Under the pieces are notes generated by a model. It was not told the DNA's origin and did no database searches. It saw nothing but the letters and a program-made list of their open reading frames with translations. A DNA stretch of 64,000 bases from Chondrosia reniformis (taxonomy: Eukaryota > Porifera > Demospongiae > Chondrillida > Chondrillidae): assembly GCA_947172415.1 (NCBI GenBank), contig OX359202.1:5132899-5196898 (forward strand). The letters run 5' to 3'. A program made the position numbers and the translations under genes. Positions 32,391 through 55,324 of this stretch are shown piece after piece (positions within the stretch are counted from its first letter, which is position 1; each line of letters begins with the position of its first letter).

Positions 32391-34745
32391 ATGAAGGCAG
32401 CCTTCTTTCTTGTGGGGATATTTGCTCTCGTTATAGTGACAACGTCATTAGACGATGATCGTAAGTCGATTATGTTTACACATCGTAGTGAAACACTATA
32501 TAGATTTCAGGAAACCTTGTACGATAGGCTCTATCAATATATATCGCTTCTATATATGTTTATCTATTATATATACACAGCCTATATCTATGTATAAGGT
32601 AAAAATACACTTCTTTCGCATTTATTGCTCATTATAATAGGTCTGATTAATGTACAGGCGTATATATAGCCTATATAGCGCCGCGCCACCTGTGCTTAAT
32701 ATTCCCATACAATAATATTGCTTCTTTCGCCACATTCATCCCTATATATACAGCTATATATATTTTGATGATGTACCCAATCAAACATATGTATATAGAA
32801 ATGATGTCTGTATCACTTAAATTTCAATACATATATATATATGCCACTTCTGTATGGTTAGCCTTGTCACATGATCACTGTACACTGTTTTTATTACTTT
32901 TCCTGGAGTGTTAGTGAAACTAGAATTTGATCGATATATAGCTATATATATAGGTATTGTTAGTATTGCTTGCAACATTGCAACAGTGACTAACTTTATA
33001 CATGTATACAGGCCTGTGTATGGGGGGGGGGGGGGAGGGGGGGCAGGCAGGGAGGGCAGGCAGGGCATTTGACCCCCTAGGATTGATTTTGCCCCACCTG
33101 GACTTTTGGGAGTTTTGGAATGCAAACTTCTTCGACACCCTCATACTATTGCCCCCCTAAATTTTGAAAATTTTATTTCCCCCCCCTGGCCCCAAGTTTT
33201 GCATGCATCCCTGTGTCTACATAGGCATGTTAGCGATATTAATTGTTTCCAGTTGATTTTTAATCGTTTATACATGCAATTAGAATGTAGCAAGTGTGCT
33301 TTCAATACTGACTTTCGTAACAATGAACCAGCTAACGAGTGCTGTAAGTATTTCAAGGATACTTGCTGCACGGCTGCAGAAAACAACTTCCTTCACACAA
33401 TGTAAGCTGATATGTATTAACATATTGATATAATGTGTATTTTTACATGACTGTATTTAAATAGAGCTATATGTAATAGATATAGCACCCTTAGCATGTG
33501 ATATGATGCTTATATATACAGCAAAAATCCCAAGGGCGAGTGCTGTATATATGCATCATATTTAAGGGTGAGCTATACCCAATATATCATACATACAGCA
33601 ACTACTTAACTAAGTGCTCACGTTTAGCAGGAAACTGCAATTTTGTTATTTCATGAAGATGGATTGAGTGAAGGAGGGCTGTTTCTGCCTATGCGTAGGC
33701 ACTTTTATCAACTGTGCATGTTAAGACATCGAAAAATGTTCAATAAATGCTGTATGGAGACTCAACAACCGGAAAAGAAGAAACTTTGAGTAGTAGGCTC
33801 TTGAAGAGATGGAAATCTTTGCTTCAAATTTGTCAAGAAGGAAATACCCAGGCTGCACAAAAAACTTTGCTCCTGCTATTATTATTATTAATGAGGGTTT
33901 AATTTGTGGTTTGACCTGTGCAATATGACTCATATCAGCACAGGTCAAGGGCAGTGGCTCTGGACCCTTACCTGATATATATATATCAGGGGTCAGTTGC
34001 CATAGTAACAGGTGATATATATGGCCTATATATAAGTATACTTGTAGCCCCGGGGAGCCTAAATATCAAAGCAAATGAGTAGACATATCAGGTACCAGCA
34101 TACTCATGTTTTCCAGGATATATCCTGGGCAATATGAACATTTTCCAAGATGTGGATAAGTGAAAACTCAAAAGGTTATAACCTTGCAAAACAACGTTAC
34201 AAATGACCATCTGGACAAGTTAAAAGAAGACCATGCAGATCTGGTGATACAGGAGAGGGGAAGTGCCTCTTGCTGCCTGTAACTTTGTCTTAAAGCAAAG
34301 TCTTGTATCCAAGTGTTACCAGATATAATCTTAGTGGTCAATTTATACCACCTCAGTTATATCCTGTAACACCTCAGAAGCTATGGATTAACCTATACAT
34401 AGTATTATGTATAATTTACATATGAATGCCTATATATACTAGGTCAATTATTAAATTTCTCTCTATAATATCCAATGTAATGTATATAATTATGCCTTAT
34501 AATTACCTTTAAATTATCATTATGAAATTGAATATCATGTATGTATCATGTTTTCATGCAGGTTTATTGTTGCAATAGTTGTAGGAGTGATTATTTTTTT
34601 GATGATCTGTGCCTGCGTCATTTGTTGTGTGTGCTGTTGCGTGTGCTGTGCCAGTAGAGGAGGAGGCACCACCAGACACATCTACACGCCTCTCAACAAC
34701 CCCAACACTACAGTCATCAGCACCACTAACGTCACAAAGGCATAA
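32391..34745 (+). CDS. Small cysteine-rich single-pass membrane protein, family member 1
   Basis: Three exons (32391-32460, 33284-33401, 34562-34745) give 123 residues. Residues 1-19 (MKAAFFLVGIFALVIVTTS) are a signal peptide. The short outside part has C-x2-C, then ECC-x7-CC and ENNFLHTM. A transmembrane helix (FIVAIVVGVIIFLMI) follows, and just after it a dense cysteine run (about nine in 20 residues) and a tail with YTPLNNP, ending in A. The second intron splits the M codon before the helix in all three family members. I do not recognise the family. The layout (signal, paired cysteines, helix, short tail) recalls Shisa-like adaptors but the cysteine spacing does not match what I know of them. 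The start ATG follows TATTCGTGAAA. Confidence 0.75.
33478..33583. repeat. Long imperfect hairpin element
   Basis: An arm beginning TATAGCACCCTTA and ending TATATATACAGCA is matched in reverse by TGCTGTATATATGCATCAT, ending at AAGGGTGAGCTATA, around a 17-bp centre. The size and near-full self-complementarity fit a hairpin-type miniature element. It lies in the second intron of the first membrane-protein gene. Confidence 0.65.
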
Positions 34746-35329
34746 CTGTACTCTAGCTACTCATTTACATGCATGATTGGTGCTACAAGTTATAAAAAAC
34801 TCATATGTAGATCTGCAATTATTAATTGCTTATGCACACATAATGAACTAAACATGTAGGACTACTTCAAATCAAACAAGGAATTAGTTTTACATCATTA
34901 AATCTTGTGTTTATATATATAATATTCTCATCTTTACTGAGTGTAATAAAATAAGCTACTGTATATGCATGTATACGCAATTACAATTAAAACAGACATG
35001 CAAGATTCTAAACACCTAATGTATATGTCGAAGCCTTATTGCATGGTTGTTTCACTACAGTACTCTTTATAAAGATCTATTAGTCACAACTCTAATGTCA
35101 TTTTAAGACTTTCTGTTATTATTTAACTTGTCTACGTACAGGTGTCAATGATTGGGCATGCCTGTTTTCGTTCCATACAGTACTACTTTAGTTGTATAAT
35201 AACATAAGGGCGGGGGATGACCTTGTCGTTTTCCGAATATGGAATTAGGAAGTTCCGCCTCTCCGTTCACATTCCTTATCCGAAGCGCATTCTCTTGATC
35301 TTCTCCGGGTTCCTGCCTTCGTCCAGAAA
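34746..35329. other. Intergenic, members 1 and 2 of the membrane-protein family
   Basis: AT-rich sequence with no repeat or reading frame I can support. The last 120 bp before the start at 35330 are clearly richer in G+C (GGGCGGGGGATGACC, CTTCCGCCTCTCC) and probably hold the promoter of member 2. Confidence 0.4.
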
Positions 35330-36529
35330 ATGAAAACTCTTTTAGTCCTATTGGGAATTTTTGCTTGTATATTCACAGCTAGAGCAGACGACTACTCCTC
35401 TGGTGTATCTGATGTGAATTATGATGCAGAAGACACTGGTATAAATTTTGGAAAAGTAACTACTGGTAACAACAATATTGGTAAGTTCTATAATTTATAT
35501 CTACAAGCTGTATTGTGTATTATACATAGACTATAAAGACAGTGAGTTATACCAGCCGTATACAGCCGTGTTGCAGCGTGTTGCTTTAGTTTCTATCAAT
35601 TTCCTTAATCCATAGCTCCATAGTAAACGAACAGTTGTTCGTTTGTCCTTACGTCGTCCTCATTTGAACTCAAAAGTCTGTACCCTGTTTAGAATTTTAA
35701 CTACATGTACGTATATGAATATATAGGATGTTTGATTATTTTCTCATTCTCTTTCTGGTAGCATGTACTATTGCGTGTGCTCTTAATACGGAAACTCGCA
35801 ATGGCGAAGCGGTAGATGAATGCTGCAACTATTTCAAGAGTGCCTGCTGCACTAAATCAGAAAATGACTTCCTTCACACAATGTAAGTTATGATTAAACC
35901 ACAGACTAGTCTAGTCCATGTTTAAATTAACTCCATAAATTGAAACATTCAATCTTCCACAATAGTTTTCTTTTAGACTCTCTCTTTAGACTTATAAGTC
36001 CAACCTCTTCCCCTCAATCCCTTGTAGAAGAATAAATGACAATATCAGGACTAGCCATTTGCATCATATCTGTTTAGTTTTTACTTTTCACAAATCCAGA
36101 GTTTTACACAAGTTTTTAACTATAAAGTCCTGAGTGACTAGGAAACCTCATGTTGAAATTTGATCATTCGTAAACGCTAGTCGACTTGAAATCATTCTCT
36201 CAAGCGTTTCGACAACCTACAGCTACCCTAGTCATGACAAGTATACAAGCACTACTGTATAAGTACACAAAGCAGACAGATACATGTAGCTTTTATTGTA
36301 TTATGTACATATTGAGTCATTAACAATATTTCAATGCAGGTTTATTGTGGCCATTGTTGGATCAATAGCCGTATTTCTGGCAATTTGTGGTTGTGTTGTT
36401 TGCTGCATTGTCTGCTGTGTATGCTGTGCCAGTGCCGGCTCTGGGAGGTCACAAAGGCCAACCTACTATCCACTCCGGAATCCAGCCACCACAACTGTTG
36501 TAAATACAACCAATACAGTTCATGCATGA
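35330..36529 (+). CDS. Small cysteine-rich single-pass membrane protein, family member 2
   Basis: Three exons (35330-35480, 35762-35882, 36340-36529) give 153 residues. The signal peptide MKTLLVLLGIFACIFTARA is followed by a longer first-exon ectodomain (DDYSSGVSDVNYDAEDTG) than in members 1 and 3, then C-x3-C, RNGEAVDECC, SACC and ENDFLHTM. The helix FIVAIVGSIAVFLAI leads into a cysteine-dense stretch, and the tail has YYPLRNP and TTTVVNTT. Exon borders and phases equal those of member 1, so the genes are tandem duplicates. The start context is GTCCAGAAAATG. Function is unknown; surface or secretory-pathway location is inferred. Confidence 0.78.
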
Positions 36530-37279
36530 TAGTCCCCATGGAGAGTGACTTGGTACTTCCCAGAAAATTAAATACCATATAGATTCTAAACATTTAAAAT
36601 GAACTGTAGTATCTATATCTACAACCTTAATTACATATGAAATGGCTAATTGTATCCTTTTCCGTTTTGTAATATACACAAATAAATGACTATTCTTACT
36701 GTTGCATCTATTGCATGGATATACATTATATATACCTATTAGTAATATGTACGTAATAGACAGGTAGCATATACTTCAAACCTTTGGTTACAGCGGAAGT
36801 AGCAATACCTGTACAGTACATGTGTAGAAGTGCACATTACCAGGTCTTTATTAATAGTGTCATGTATTACATTTAGCCTAATACTCTTATGCACAGTGAA
36901 TATGGAAGGATCTGGGACTTCTAAAATTTTGTAATTATTAATTTATTCTGAACCCAACTAGTTGTCATAAAATTGGTTTGCAAACACAACTATTAATAAT
37001 TATAAAGTGCAATTTGCTACAATTCAATGAGTTGTACGGAAGTCTTCTTGAAGACTAATAACACTTGTTACTTCATCCTTAGCTCTGATCAAGGACAATC
37101 GATTTTTTCGGTTGGGCATGTGTACACTTAAGTCACGTGGACCGGGTCAGCCGGCAGGACGACTAGTTTGTCACCTTCCTAATACGGATTTCTTGCTAAT
37201 TAGCTCTCTTTCTTGGAACCAATTTCTTTCTAAGCTATCTCCTTTAAGTTAGTAGCGGCTTTCGTTTTTTTTGAAAGAA
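36530..37279. other. Intergenic, members 2 and 3 of the membrane-protein family
   Basis: No coding sequence is seen. AATAAA-containing text near 36680 (CACAAATAAATGAC) could serve 3' end formation of member 2. A GC-rich stretch with CACGTGGACCGGG at about 37135-37160 is a likely promoter part for member 3. Confidence 0.4.
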
Positions 37280-37672
37280 ATGAAGCTTATCTTAGTTTTG
37301 TTTGGTGCTTTTGTGTTGGTAGCAAAAGCAGACGCGAATGAAAGCCCGTTCTACCATCACGATTTTCCCACCAGTAGTAAGTTGTCTAGCTAGTAGGCTC
37401 AGTTTAAGAACTAGTTCATGAGCTGCATGAGTCATGTCATTGCGGTAGACTATCACATATCCAGCTTAGGGACGAAGCCATATATGTTGCTTAATTGCTG
37501 TACTTTTTATGTATTCATAGCATCCTCGTCGTATGTCGTTAGTGATTTTGGTAAGTCAAAAATCATGCAAGAATTGCCAGACTATATTTTAATTATTATA
37601 TTTAAAGTAATGACTGTATTTTCAACTTAAGTAGGTATGCTAGGATTTTAACAGGACACCTTCTCCAGTATA

Positions 37673-37709
<37 letters not shown>

Positions 37710-38852
37710 TAACGTGCCACATGCATAGCACTAGGACAGACTGTCCTATGAGGCACACACCAATACATCATGACAAATAAATCAGTTCAACAAAACATCA
37801 AGTTATCAATCAAAAAGGTCAACTAAATCTAGCAGTCCACATCTTCAAGATAATCTTAAGGATTGAGTGATGCTTGCATCCTTGATCCAGAATGGCAAAT
37901 AGTTTATCATCATCAGTCATCAAATCAAACCCCAGTGCTACCCGTGACAAATATATACTTTTTATATATACTTTTTGGTTATGCTCCTATTCTTTTAGGA
38001 TGTTTTAATCAAGATGCCTGTACTAACAACCTAGAAATTCGTAATGGGGAAGAAGCAAATCAATGCTGCAACGTTTTCAGGAGTGGCTGCTGCACTCAAT
38101 CAGAGAATGATTTTCTTCACACAATGTAAGTAAAATTACCATTTTCCAGTTTGCAATGCTTGAACTAATTTCAAAGTTGAACTTCATGCAATGAGGTGGA
38201 AGTCAGCTACATCTCTTGGCGATCAACTCCAACTGAAAACACTAATATACCATTTTCCTACATGCTGTGCCTATGCTATAAAAAGGCTTATAGGGGAACT
38301 AGCATACATAACATACACAAAAGCTATACATAAGTGAACAGTATAATATAATATGTGTAAATCTCTAGCATAATTACAGTAAAACGTGCTGGGCTTGGGG
38401 CCAGCTGAACTTGGCGTTTTTGGCTGTGCATCATAGAAAGCCTTATGTATGGCCCATTATATATACCATTTTTGCAGGAGCTCTAAGAACCGACTGCCGT
38501 CAGCCACTCTGTACAGTTGACCTCTGTACAGTTGACCTCTTATACAGTTGACCTCTTATACAGTTGACCTCTTATACACTAACACAGGTTTTACTGTATA
38601 TGTTATGATGTTATATGTGTACAAGCACCTGTTGTAATATTGTTTCATTGCAGGTTGATCCTGACTATAGTTGGAGTGGTAGTTGTATTTCTGTTGATCT
38701 GTGGAACTGTCATTTGTGGCATTGGATGCTGTATATTTTGTGCCACCAGGAGCAGAAGGCAAAACAACAACAACTACTACCCTCTCCAGAACCCTGCCTC
38801 TCCAAACACTACTGTTGTCAATACAAGTACAACCAGCACAGTTCGTGCATAG
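37280..38852 (+). CDS. Small cysteine-rich single-pass membrane protein, family member 3
   Basis: Four exons (37280-37376, 37521-37550, 37999-38125, 38654-38852) give 150 residues. The signal peptide MKLILVLFGAFVLVAKADA is followed by NESPFYHHDFPTS and a 30-bp exon not seen in the other members. Then come C-x5-C, RNGEEANQCC, SGCC and ENDFLHTM. The helix is LILTIVGVVVVFLLI, followed by fewer cysteines than in its relatives and a tail with YYPLQNP, NTTVVNTS and a final VRA. An (ATT)n run and a 120-bp dispersed repeat sit in intron 2. The phase of the shared introns is conserved. Confidence 0.77.
37769..37890. repeat. 120-bp dispersed repeat, copy 1
   Basis: From GACAAATAAATCAGTTCAAC to CTTGATCCAGA this matches 41108-41228 with only about eight differences. 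It lies in intron 2 of the third membrane-protein gene; the second copy is upstream of the dioxygenase-like gene. No terminal inverted repeats are visible. Confidence 0.85.
38505..38582. repeat. 17-bp minisatellite
   Basis: About four units of ACAGTTGACCTCTTAT lie in the last intron of the third membrane-protein gene. Confidence 0.8.
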
Positions 38853-39790
38853 AAATCCACAGAGAGGGTAATTTAGGATGTCTAATAATCAGTAATTAAT
38901 TAGATACAATATATAAATATATATACAAAAGGTGAACTACGTAATGGCCCATGCTCTTACAATTATGTGCTGTGTAACCTCTGATGCTAACAATGACTAT
39001 AATTGTACCCTCTTCATTTTTGTAACATCCAATATATCTTTTCATAATCAGCTGATTAATTGGATATGTACATATAATACATGTATATATATAAAGTAAA
39101 TGAAGAACATTTACAAAATTGATGTTAGAAGTAGGAATGGCAGTGTTCACTAATATATCTGCAAAAAGTATCGAAACAAGAGAGTGATTATATGGTAAGA
39201 CTAATCATACAGAAGTTACATATATACTGAAATTTAAGTAACTTAATCATACACTTCTGTGTTTGGGCACGCCAAGCTGAAGTACATTGGATAGGGCGGC
39301 CATTTTTTCGGCCATTCCTGCTTAGAGAGTACTACCGTACTCTCTGATACATATGAGGCCTATGGAGAACTATGTATATACACCTAGGTAGAGATAGCTT
39401 TGGATGAGGATACAAATGTTTTCTCGTTCTCCATTCTCCATGCACTGGGCCAGACAGCTAGTGCTGCATGTTTCTGCATGGGAATTCCATCATTCATAAT
39501 CATGCATCAGTGAACCTAGGGTCGAATCTTTATCTTCTTCAAATTCTTGTATGATCTTTTGTGAATCCTTGACATGCAAATATATATACATCTATGTATA
39601 TATATACACATTATCTATATAAAATGATATATACTGATTCGCTGCAGACTTGATACATTTGACACTAATTTTATAATTATATATTGCATAGATAATATAT
39701 AAATAAGAAAAGTTTAAATGCAATAAACAAACCCAATATTCAACTAATGATCAGTCATTAGGGATAATATAAGTGTGTTGTGAAAAGACT
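38853..39790. other. Intergenic stretch with degenerate repeats
   Basis: Contains a fragment related to 43378-43450 and 59085-59150 (GATAGGGCGGCCAT followed by ATTCCTGCTTAGAGAGTAC, at 39293-39350). It then runs into a degenerate copy of the dispersed intronic repeat (39355-39575). The rest is AT-rich with many TATATA tracts. No gene is seen. Confidence 0.45.
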
Positions 39791-41065
39791 TTAACACAGT
39801 TTCTTTGCAGATGGGCTACTATCATTGCTAACACTACTGCTAGCTTCTCCACATGTTCTTCTCTCCTTACACCATTTAGGCACCTTGATAAGGATGGTCG
39901 CCTCCTGGTAAACATAACGTAGATGATGTTCATTGCCATAGTGCATGAATACACATGCCAGGTCTGGCTTGACCCTTACACAGCTAGTTGCCCATGTAAT
40001 ATTCTCGCATTCAACATCAAAACATGACTGCAGGGCCTCCATAGCACTTTCAAATTCAAGATCCACAAGTTTCTTCTCCTGGAAACGGCTTAAAACTGCA
40101 TTCAACCTTGCATTAACTGGTTTGACACTCACATTGAGGGACAATAGTTTGGCCACTGAATACACAACATTATCTGAAGCCTTCAACAATACTGAAAGTT
40201 TCTCTGCATGGTTTAGCTTTTCCTTCACTGCAACATAGCAGTGTTGGCACCGAAACCCAAGAATACCTCCCTCTTTCATGAAAGCAGGATTTCTTATTGC
40301 ACTTCGTAGCTCATGGTAAAATGGCAAAGAGGTGTAATCAACTATCGGATCTTTTGAAGTTGCTGGTGCCAATTCCACACTATAGAGGTTGAATGTCATG
40401 GTAACACGATGTCCTTCTGTCACAGGTAGTATCTCGTGCTCAACATCACTGTAGAAGGCGGCCCACTTCAGCTTATAAAAAGGATAGTCTGACGTGGCAG
40501 ACCAGTCAAAGGATATCCTTTTGCCTCTATGTTGAGTTACCAGCTGACCGCCATGGAAAAAGCTCGGAAGACAAATAACAAGACTACCAAACATGGACAC
40601 ACTTTGAGGAGTGTCCACATGGGCCTTGAAGTGACCTCCAGTTGTGTAGATGTTCAACTTGTGGGGTTCAACGTGGATGGTGTATACGGTTTCTCTAGTT
40701 AGCAACAGAGAATGGATTTTTTGCAGTATGGATGAAGAAGGATGAAAGTTGGTCATGAACATGGAAGGTTCCAAGGACACGGCATCGCGGTAGTTCTTGT
40801 CATACACGTTCTCCTCTCCGCGTCCAAATGTAGCTGGCGAGCCTGCTTCGATCAAGTCTTTCAGACACTCCAGATTAGGTCCAGGAAATATCACGGACTG
40901 CGGAGACCATTCTCCGTTCTTTTTGCGATAAACCAACTCGATCTGATCGGGAGCATCGAGATAACCCCCACAGGTAAACGTTCCTCTGATATTTTCAGCA
41001 GATTTACCCAAGTTATCAACAATTTTTCTGTGAGTAAGGCCTTGTAGCGAAGGTACACAATCCAT
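39791..41065 (-). CDS. 2-oxoglutarate/Fe(II) dioxygenase-like protein, intronless
   Basis: A single open frame of 424 residues from the first in-frame ATG (MDCVPSLQG); the frame is open a further 16 codons upstream but without an ATG. The central part has the double-stranded beta-helix signature of prolyl-4-hydroxylase-like oxygenases. HFKAHVDTP supplies the H-x-D iron ligands, and SLVICLPSFFHGGQL, the FDWS segment and WAAFYSDVEHEI (distal histidine) follow. GHRVTMTFNLY has the arginine expected to bind 2-oxoglutarate. This arrangement is typical of a group best known to me from fungi. The C-terminal 180 residues are unassigned, with a CQHC pair. The substrate is unknown. Absence of introns contrasts with every other long gene here and suggests retroposition or transfer. 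Confidence 0.75.
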   Translation of the reverse strand: MDCVPSLQGLTHRKIVDNLGKSAENIRGTFTCGGYLDAPDQIELVYRKKNGEWSPQSVIFPGPNLECLKDLIEAGSPATFGRGEENVYDKNYRDAVSLEPSMFMTNFHPSSSILQKIHSLLLTRETVYTIHVEPHKLNIYTTGGHFKAHVDTPQSVSMFGSLVICLPSFFHGGQLVTQHRGKRISFDWSATSDYPFYKLKWAAFYSDVEHEILPVTEGHRVTMTFNLYSVELAPATSKDPIVDYTSLPFYHELRSAIRNPAFMKEGGILGFRCQHCYVAVKEKLNHAEKLSVLLKASDNVVYSVAKLLSLNVSVKPVNARLNAVLSRFQEKKLVDLEFESAMEALQSCFDVECENITWATSCVRVKPDLACVFMHYGNEHHLRYVYQEATILIKVPKWCKERRTCGEASSSVSNDSSPSAKKLC

Positions 41066-43938
41066 CACATGCGCATGCGCGGAACGGCCATTTGCATTAT
41101 AGGTACGTGACAAATAAATCAGTTCAACAAAACATTAAGTCATCAATCGAAGAGGTCAACTAAATCTAGCAGTCCACATCTTCAAAATAATCTTAAGGAT
41201 TGAGTGATGCTTGCATCTTTGATCCAGATATACTATATACTCATACAGTAGAATCTCATTATAGTGAAGCTCAAACATTAGAAGGAGTAAGGCCTGCACT
41301 CTGCTCCTTCAATGATGTCATTACAGAAGGAAGGGTCCTCACATATTCCTTCTCTGTGCCTTCCTTGCTATTCCTACATTAGTGTTGATATACATATATA
41401 CCATAATTCACAAAAATTTTGCGATCAATAATTTTCGCGAAATTCGTGAAAATTTTGCGATATACGGTACCTATCTTTTGTCACCTGTATATAGTTGATT
41501 GGTGCATAGATTGTAGCATAAATTATACCTGTGAGGATATCCTTCAGCAACAGAGTCTTCACCAATGTACTCTATCAGATGGCAGGGTTGGATAATAACT
41601 GCCATTCTATCTTTTTAAAATTTAAATTCAACCCTTCTGCTGTTTCTGCAACAAAATAGCATTTCTTTAAAACTGTTTTTTTCTTGGTAGTTTCGCCACA
41701 CCATTGTTTTGCCATCTGTACTGATCTACTCTCCAATCATGACACTAAACGTGTATATATGTGAGAATCCAAAATAAACTTTTAACTGTTTTAGTTTCAA
41801 TTAACAAAGAAACTCTCCCTCTCTTGTGTGTCTTTCAATTCTATTGGCCACTTTACTTATATTCTGTTTATCTTCCTAATGGTAATTGGTTACTGAATAC
41901 AGTCTTAACCATTAATTGCCTACCATTCTGTCCTAAGCTGTGTTGAATGTGTCAATTATTCAGTAACTCAATTATCCTGAAATGCATTCATATATATAAC
42001 ACGTGTATCATGGCTAGTGTCACAGCAAACACACTAACAAAATGTTTTAGCATGAAATATAGTTATTTACTCCTTGAAATTGTTTATTGTAATATGTCTG
42101 ATGATAAAATTTGATAACTTTTTGGAGGACACTACATCAAAATGGTAGACTACTGTTAGAGTTGGATGGTGAGACATTTGTGGTCAGGCTATCTTGTTAG
42201 AGTGACAATGTGAGACTAGAGAGCAATTCACCAGGACTTTGGGAGTTAAAATGAAAGGTTTATATCCAGAAGTTCCTACACAATCCGGCTAACTGCCATT
42301 GACAGTCCTAGAAACAAAAGGTTAATTTTTCTATTTCAATGTTCTTGCACTTTGTGGTCCTTTTGATGTGTTTTGTGTCTATATACTTGTACTATACCTA
42401 TCTATGGGATATGCAGAGATGTTATTGGTAATGAAGAAGTGACCATTGAGTTGAAGAAAAAGGAAGTACGAAAAGGACCGGGAACTTCCATGAAATTCCT
42501 GAAAGTAAGTAACATAAGCTATGTGTGCAAACGTGAGAGTGTGTGTATTGGTACAACAGAAATTGTGATACGAATAAACTTACAAAAACAAAAGGAAGAA
42601 AAGTTAGTATGAAACTGTATTCTCATCATCCGCATAAGTTCGCATATTAGCGCTAGTCAATTTGACAAAAGAAGAAAAAATGAATTTCGGGAATGGGCCT
42701 ATTCCTGGTTAACCGCTTTTTGTAGAGCGTCGAAAGACGTTTTGACATTTAGAAAAGAGTGCATGAATGGCTGCAAATAACCGAATATAACCGAAAATCG
42801 CTTCGTTGGCGATTTATGAGGTGTTAATTGGTAATACATTAGATAGGGGCTTGACTATTTTCCGGACCAAACCGGACCCATAGTGCTAATATAAATCACG
42901 TGGTTAGGTCCGTATATTAGTAAAAAATGCTAAAAGACGGACTCGATCGTATATATTGTTAACTCGCGATCGATGTATATAATACCGTTTGGATGTATAA
43001 CATCTTTTATATCATCTATAACTTTACATTTTATCATCTATGACTGTACAGTTTTTACTTTACATTCATCTCAACTTTAATTTTTATATCATTTTCTCTA
43101 AGACTTTTATAAATAGCTACGTTATATTAAACAGTAAGGATTTATTACTATACACATATATTGTTAACTCGCGATGGATGTATACCGTTATACGTACGTG
43201 ATTGTTATTAAACTGGCGGTGTTTACCGTTTCTATAGTCTATAATACACAACTCAAATTTTATCGATTAATGTGGGTTCCCCTATTTTTTTCCAATGCGG
43301 GTTAGGTCCGTCGCATTGGTCCGTCTTTTAGTCATGCGGACCCAGTTCTGGTTAGGTCCGCTCTTTAGTTTTCGCCTTAGATAGGGCGGCCATCTTTTTT
43401 TCTCGGCCATTCCTACTTAGAGAATACGTACCCTCTGATACTAGTAGAGAAGCGTGCCTTCAGCCAATATACATAACTAAGCAAGACAGATGAAGATCAT
43501 GTGATAAGGTTAATTATACAGAAAACATGTTCTAAGTGCAATTTTAACTGACTTTTAACTGCACACATCCCTACTGTACTTAGGCATATACTTACATACT
43601 AGCACCAACTGGTATAAATAATACATTTTCTATTAAAATATTGAATAACTAAAACTAATTCACTAACAATAAAAATGCCAATTCTGATGGTATCTTAATT
43701 TTACAAAAATTAATGCATGCATTTTCAACTGAATATAGTTAGCCAAGCAGGGTTGGACTTGTACAATATCATAAGTAGCATAGGTAATTGTTAACAATAA
43801 AATATTGAACAGGTGTAAATTTATTAACATACAGATGTATGTTCATTATGCATATAAACTGTACAGGTGTAAATTATTAACATTAAAATTTGTTTTAATC
43901 ACACAAGTGTACAATTATACTAGTAAACACAGAGTTAA
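41066..43938. other. Long intergenic stretch without a supported gene
   Basis: Contains copy 2 of the 120-bp repeat (41108-41228). A region at 42860-43380 repeats GGTTAGGTCCG in both orientations and ATATTGTTAACTCGCGAT twice (42953 and 43160), probably a degraded element. A copy of the GATAGGGCGGCCAT repeat follows (43378-43450). The remainder is AT-rich. Confidence 0.45.
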
Positions 43939-55102
<11,164 letters not shown>

Positions 55103-55324
55103 ATTTAAGGACTAACACTAGAGTTGCCTGTTTGGAGCCTCAAATAACTTAGCAGCGCCCTGCCACACACAACGCGCGTGCATACACTTGTATTGAATCC
55201 ACTCTCCTTTGGTATGCTATTATAACAAACATGCACTATTCCCGCTTCAAGTTCAAGTTGCAAAAATATATCAAGATGGCGTCGATTTGCAATTATTTGT
55301 AGTGTGTCAACTTTATATAGAAAC
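55103..55324. promoter_or_regulatory. Divergent promoter region, KLC / PTIP
   Basis: Only 222 bp separate the two start codons, so both promoters must overlap here. CAAGATGGCGTCGAT (about 55270) matches the YY1/Pho-type AAGATGGCG motif. CpG content is raised around 55150-55180 (ACACAACGCGCGTGC). There is no obvious TATA box for either gene. Confidence 0.5.

Noticed and set aside
42416-42503. Possible exon (DVIGNEEVTIELKKKEVRKG) between an AG and a GTAAGT
   Set aside because: Splice signals and composition are reasonable and it faintly recalls Sm-type proteins, but no partner exon is visible within several kilobases on either side.
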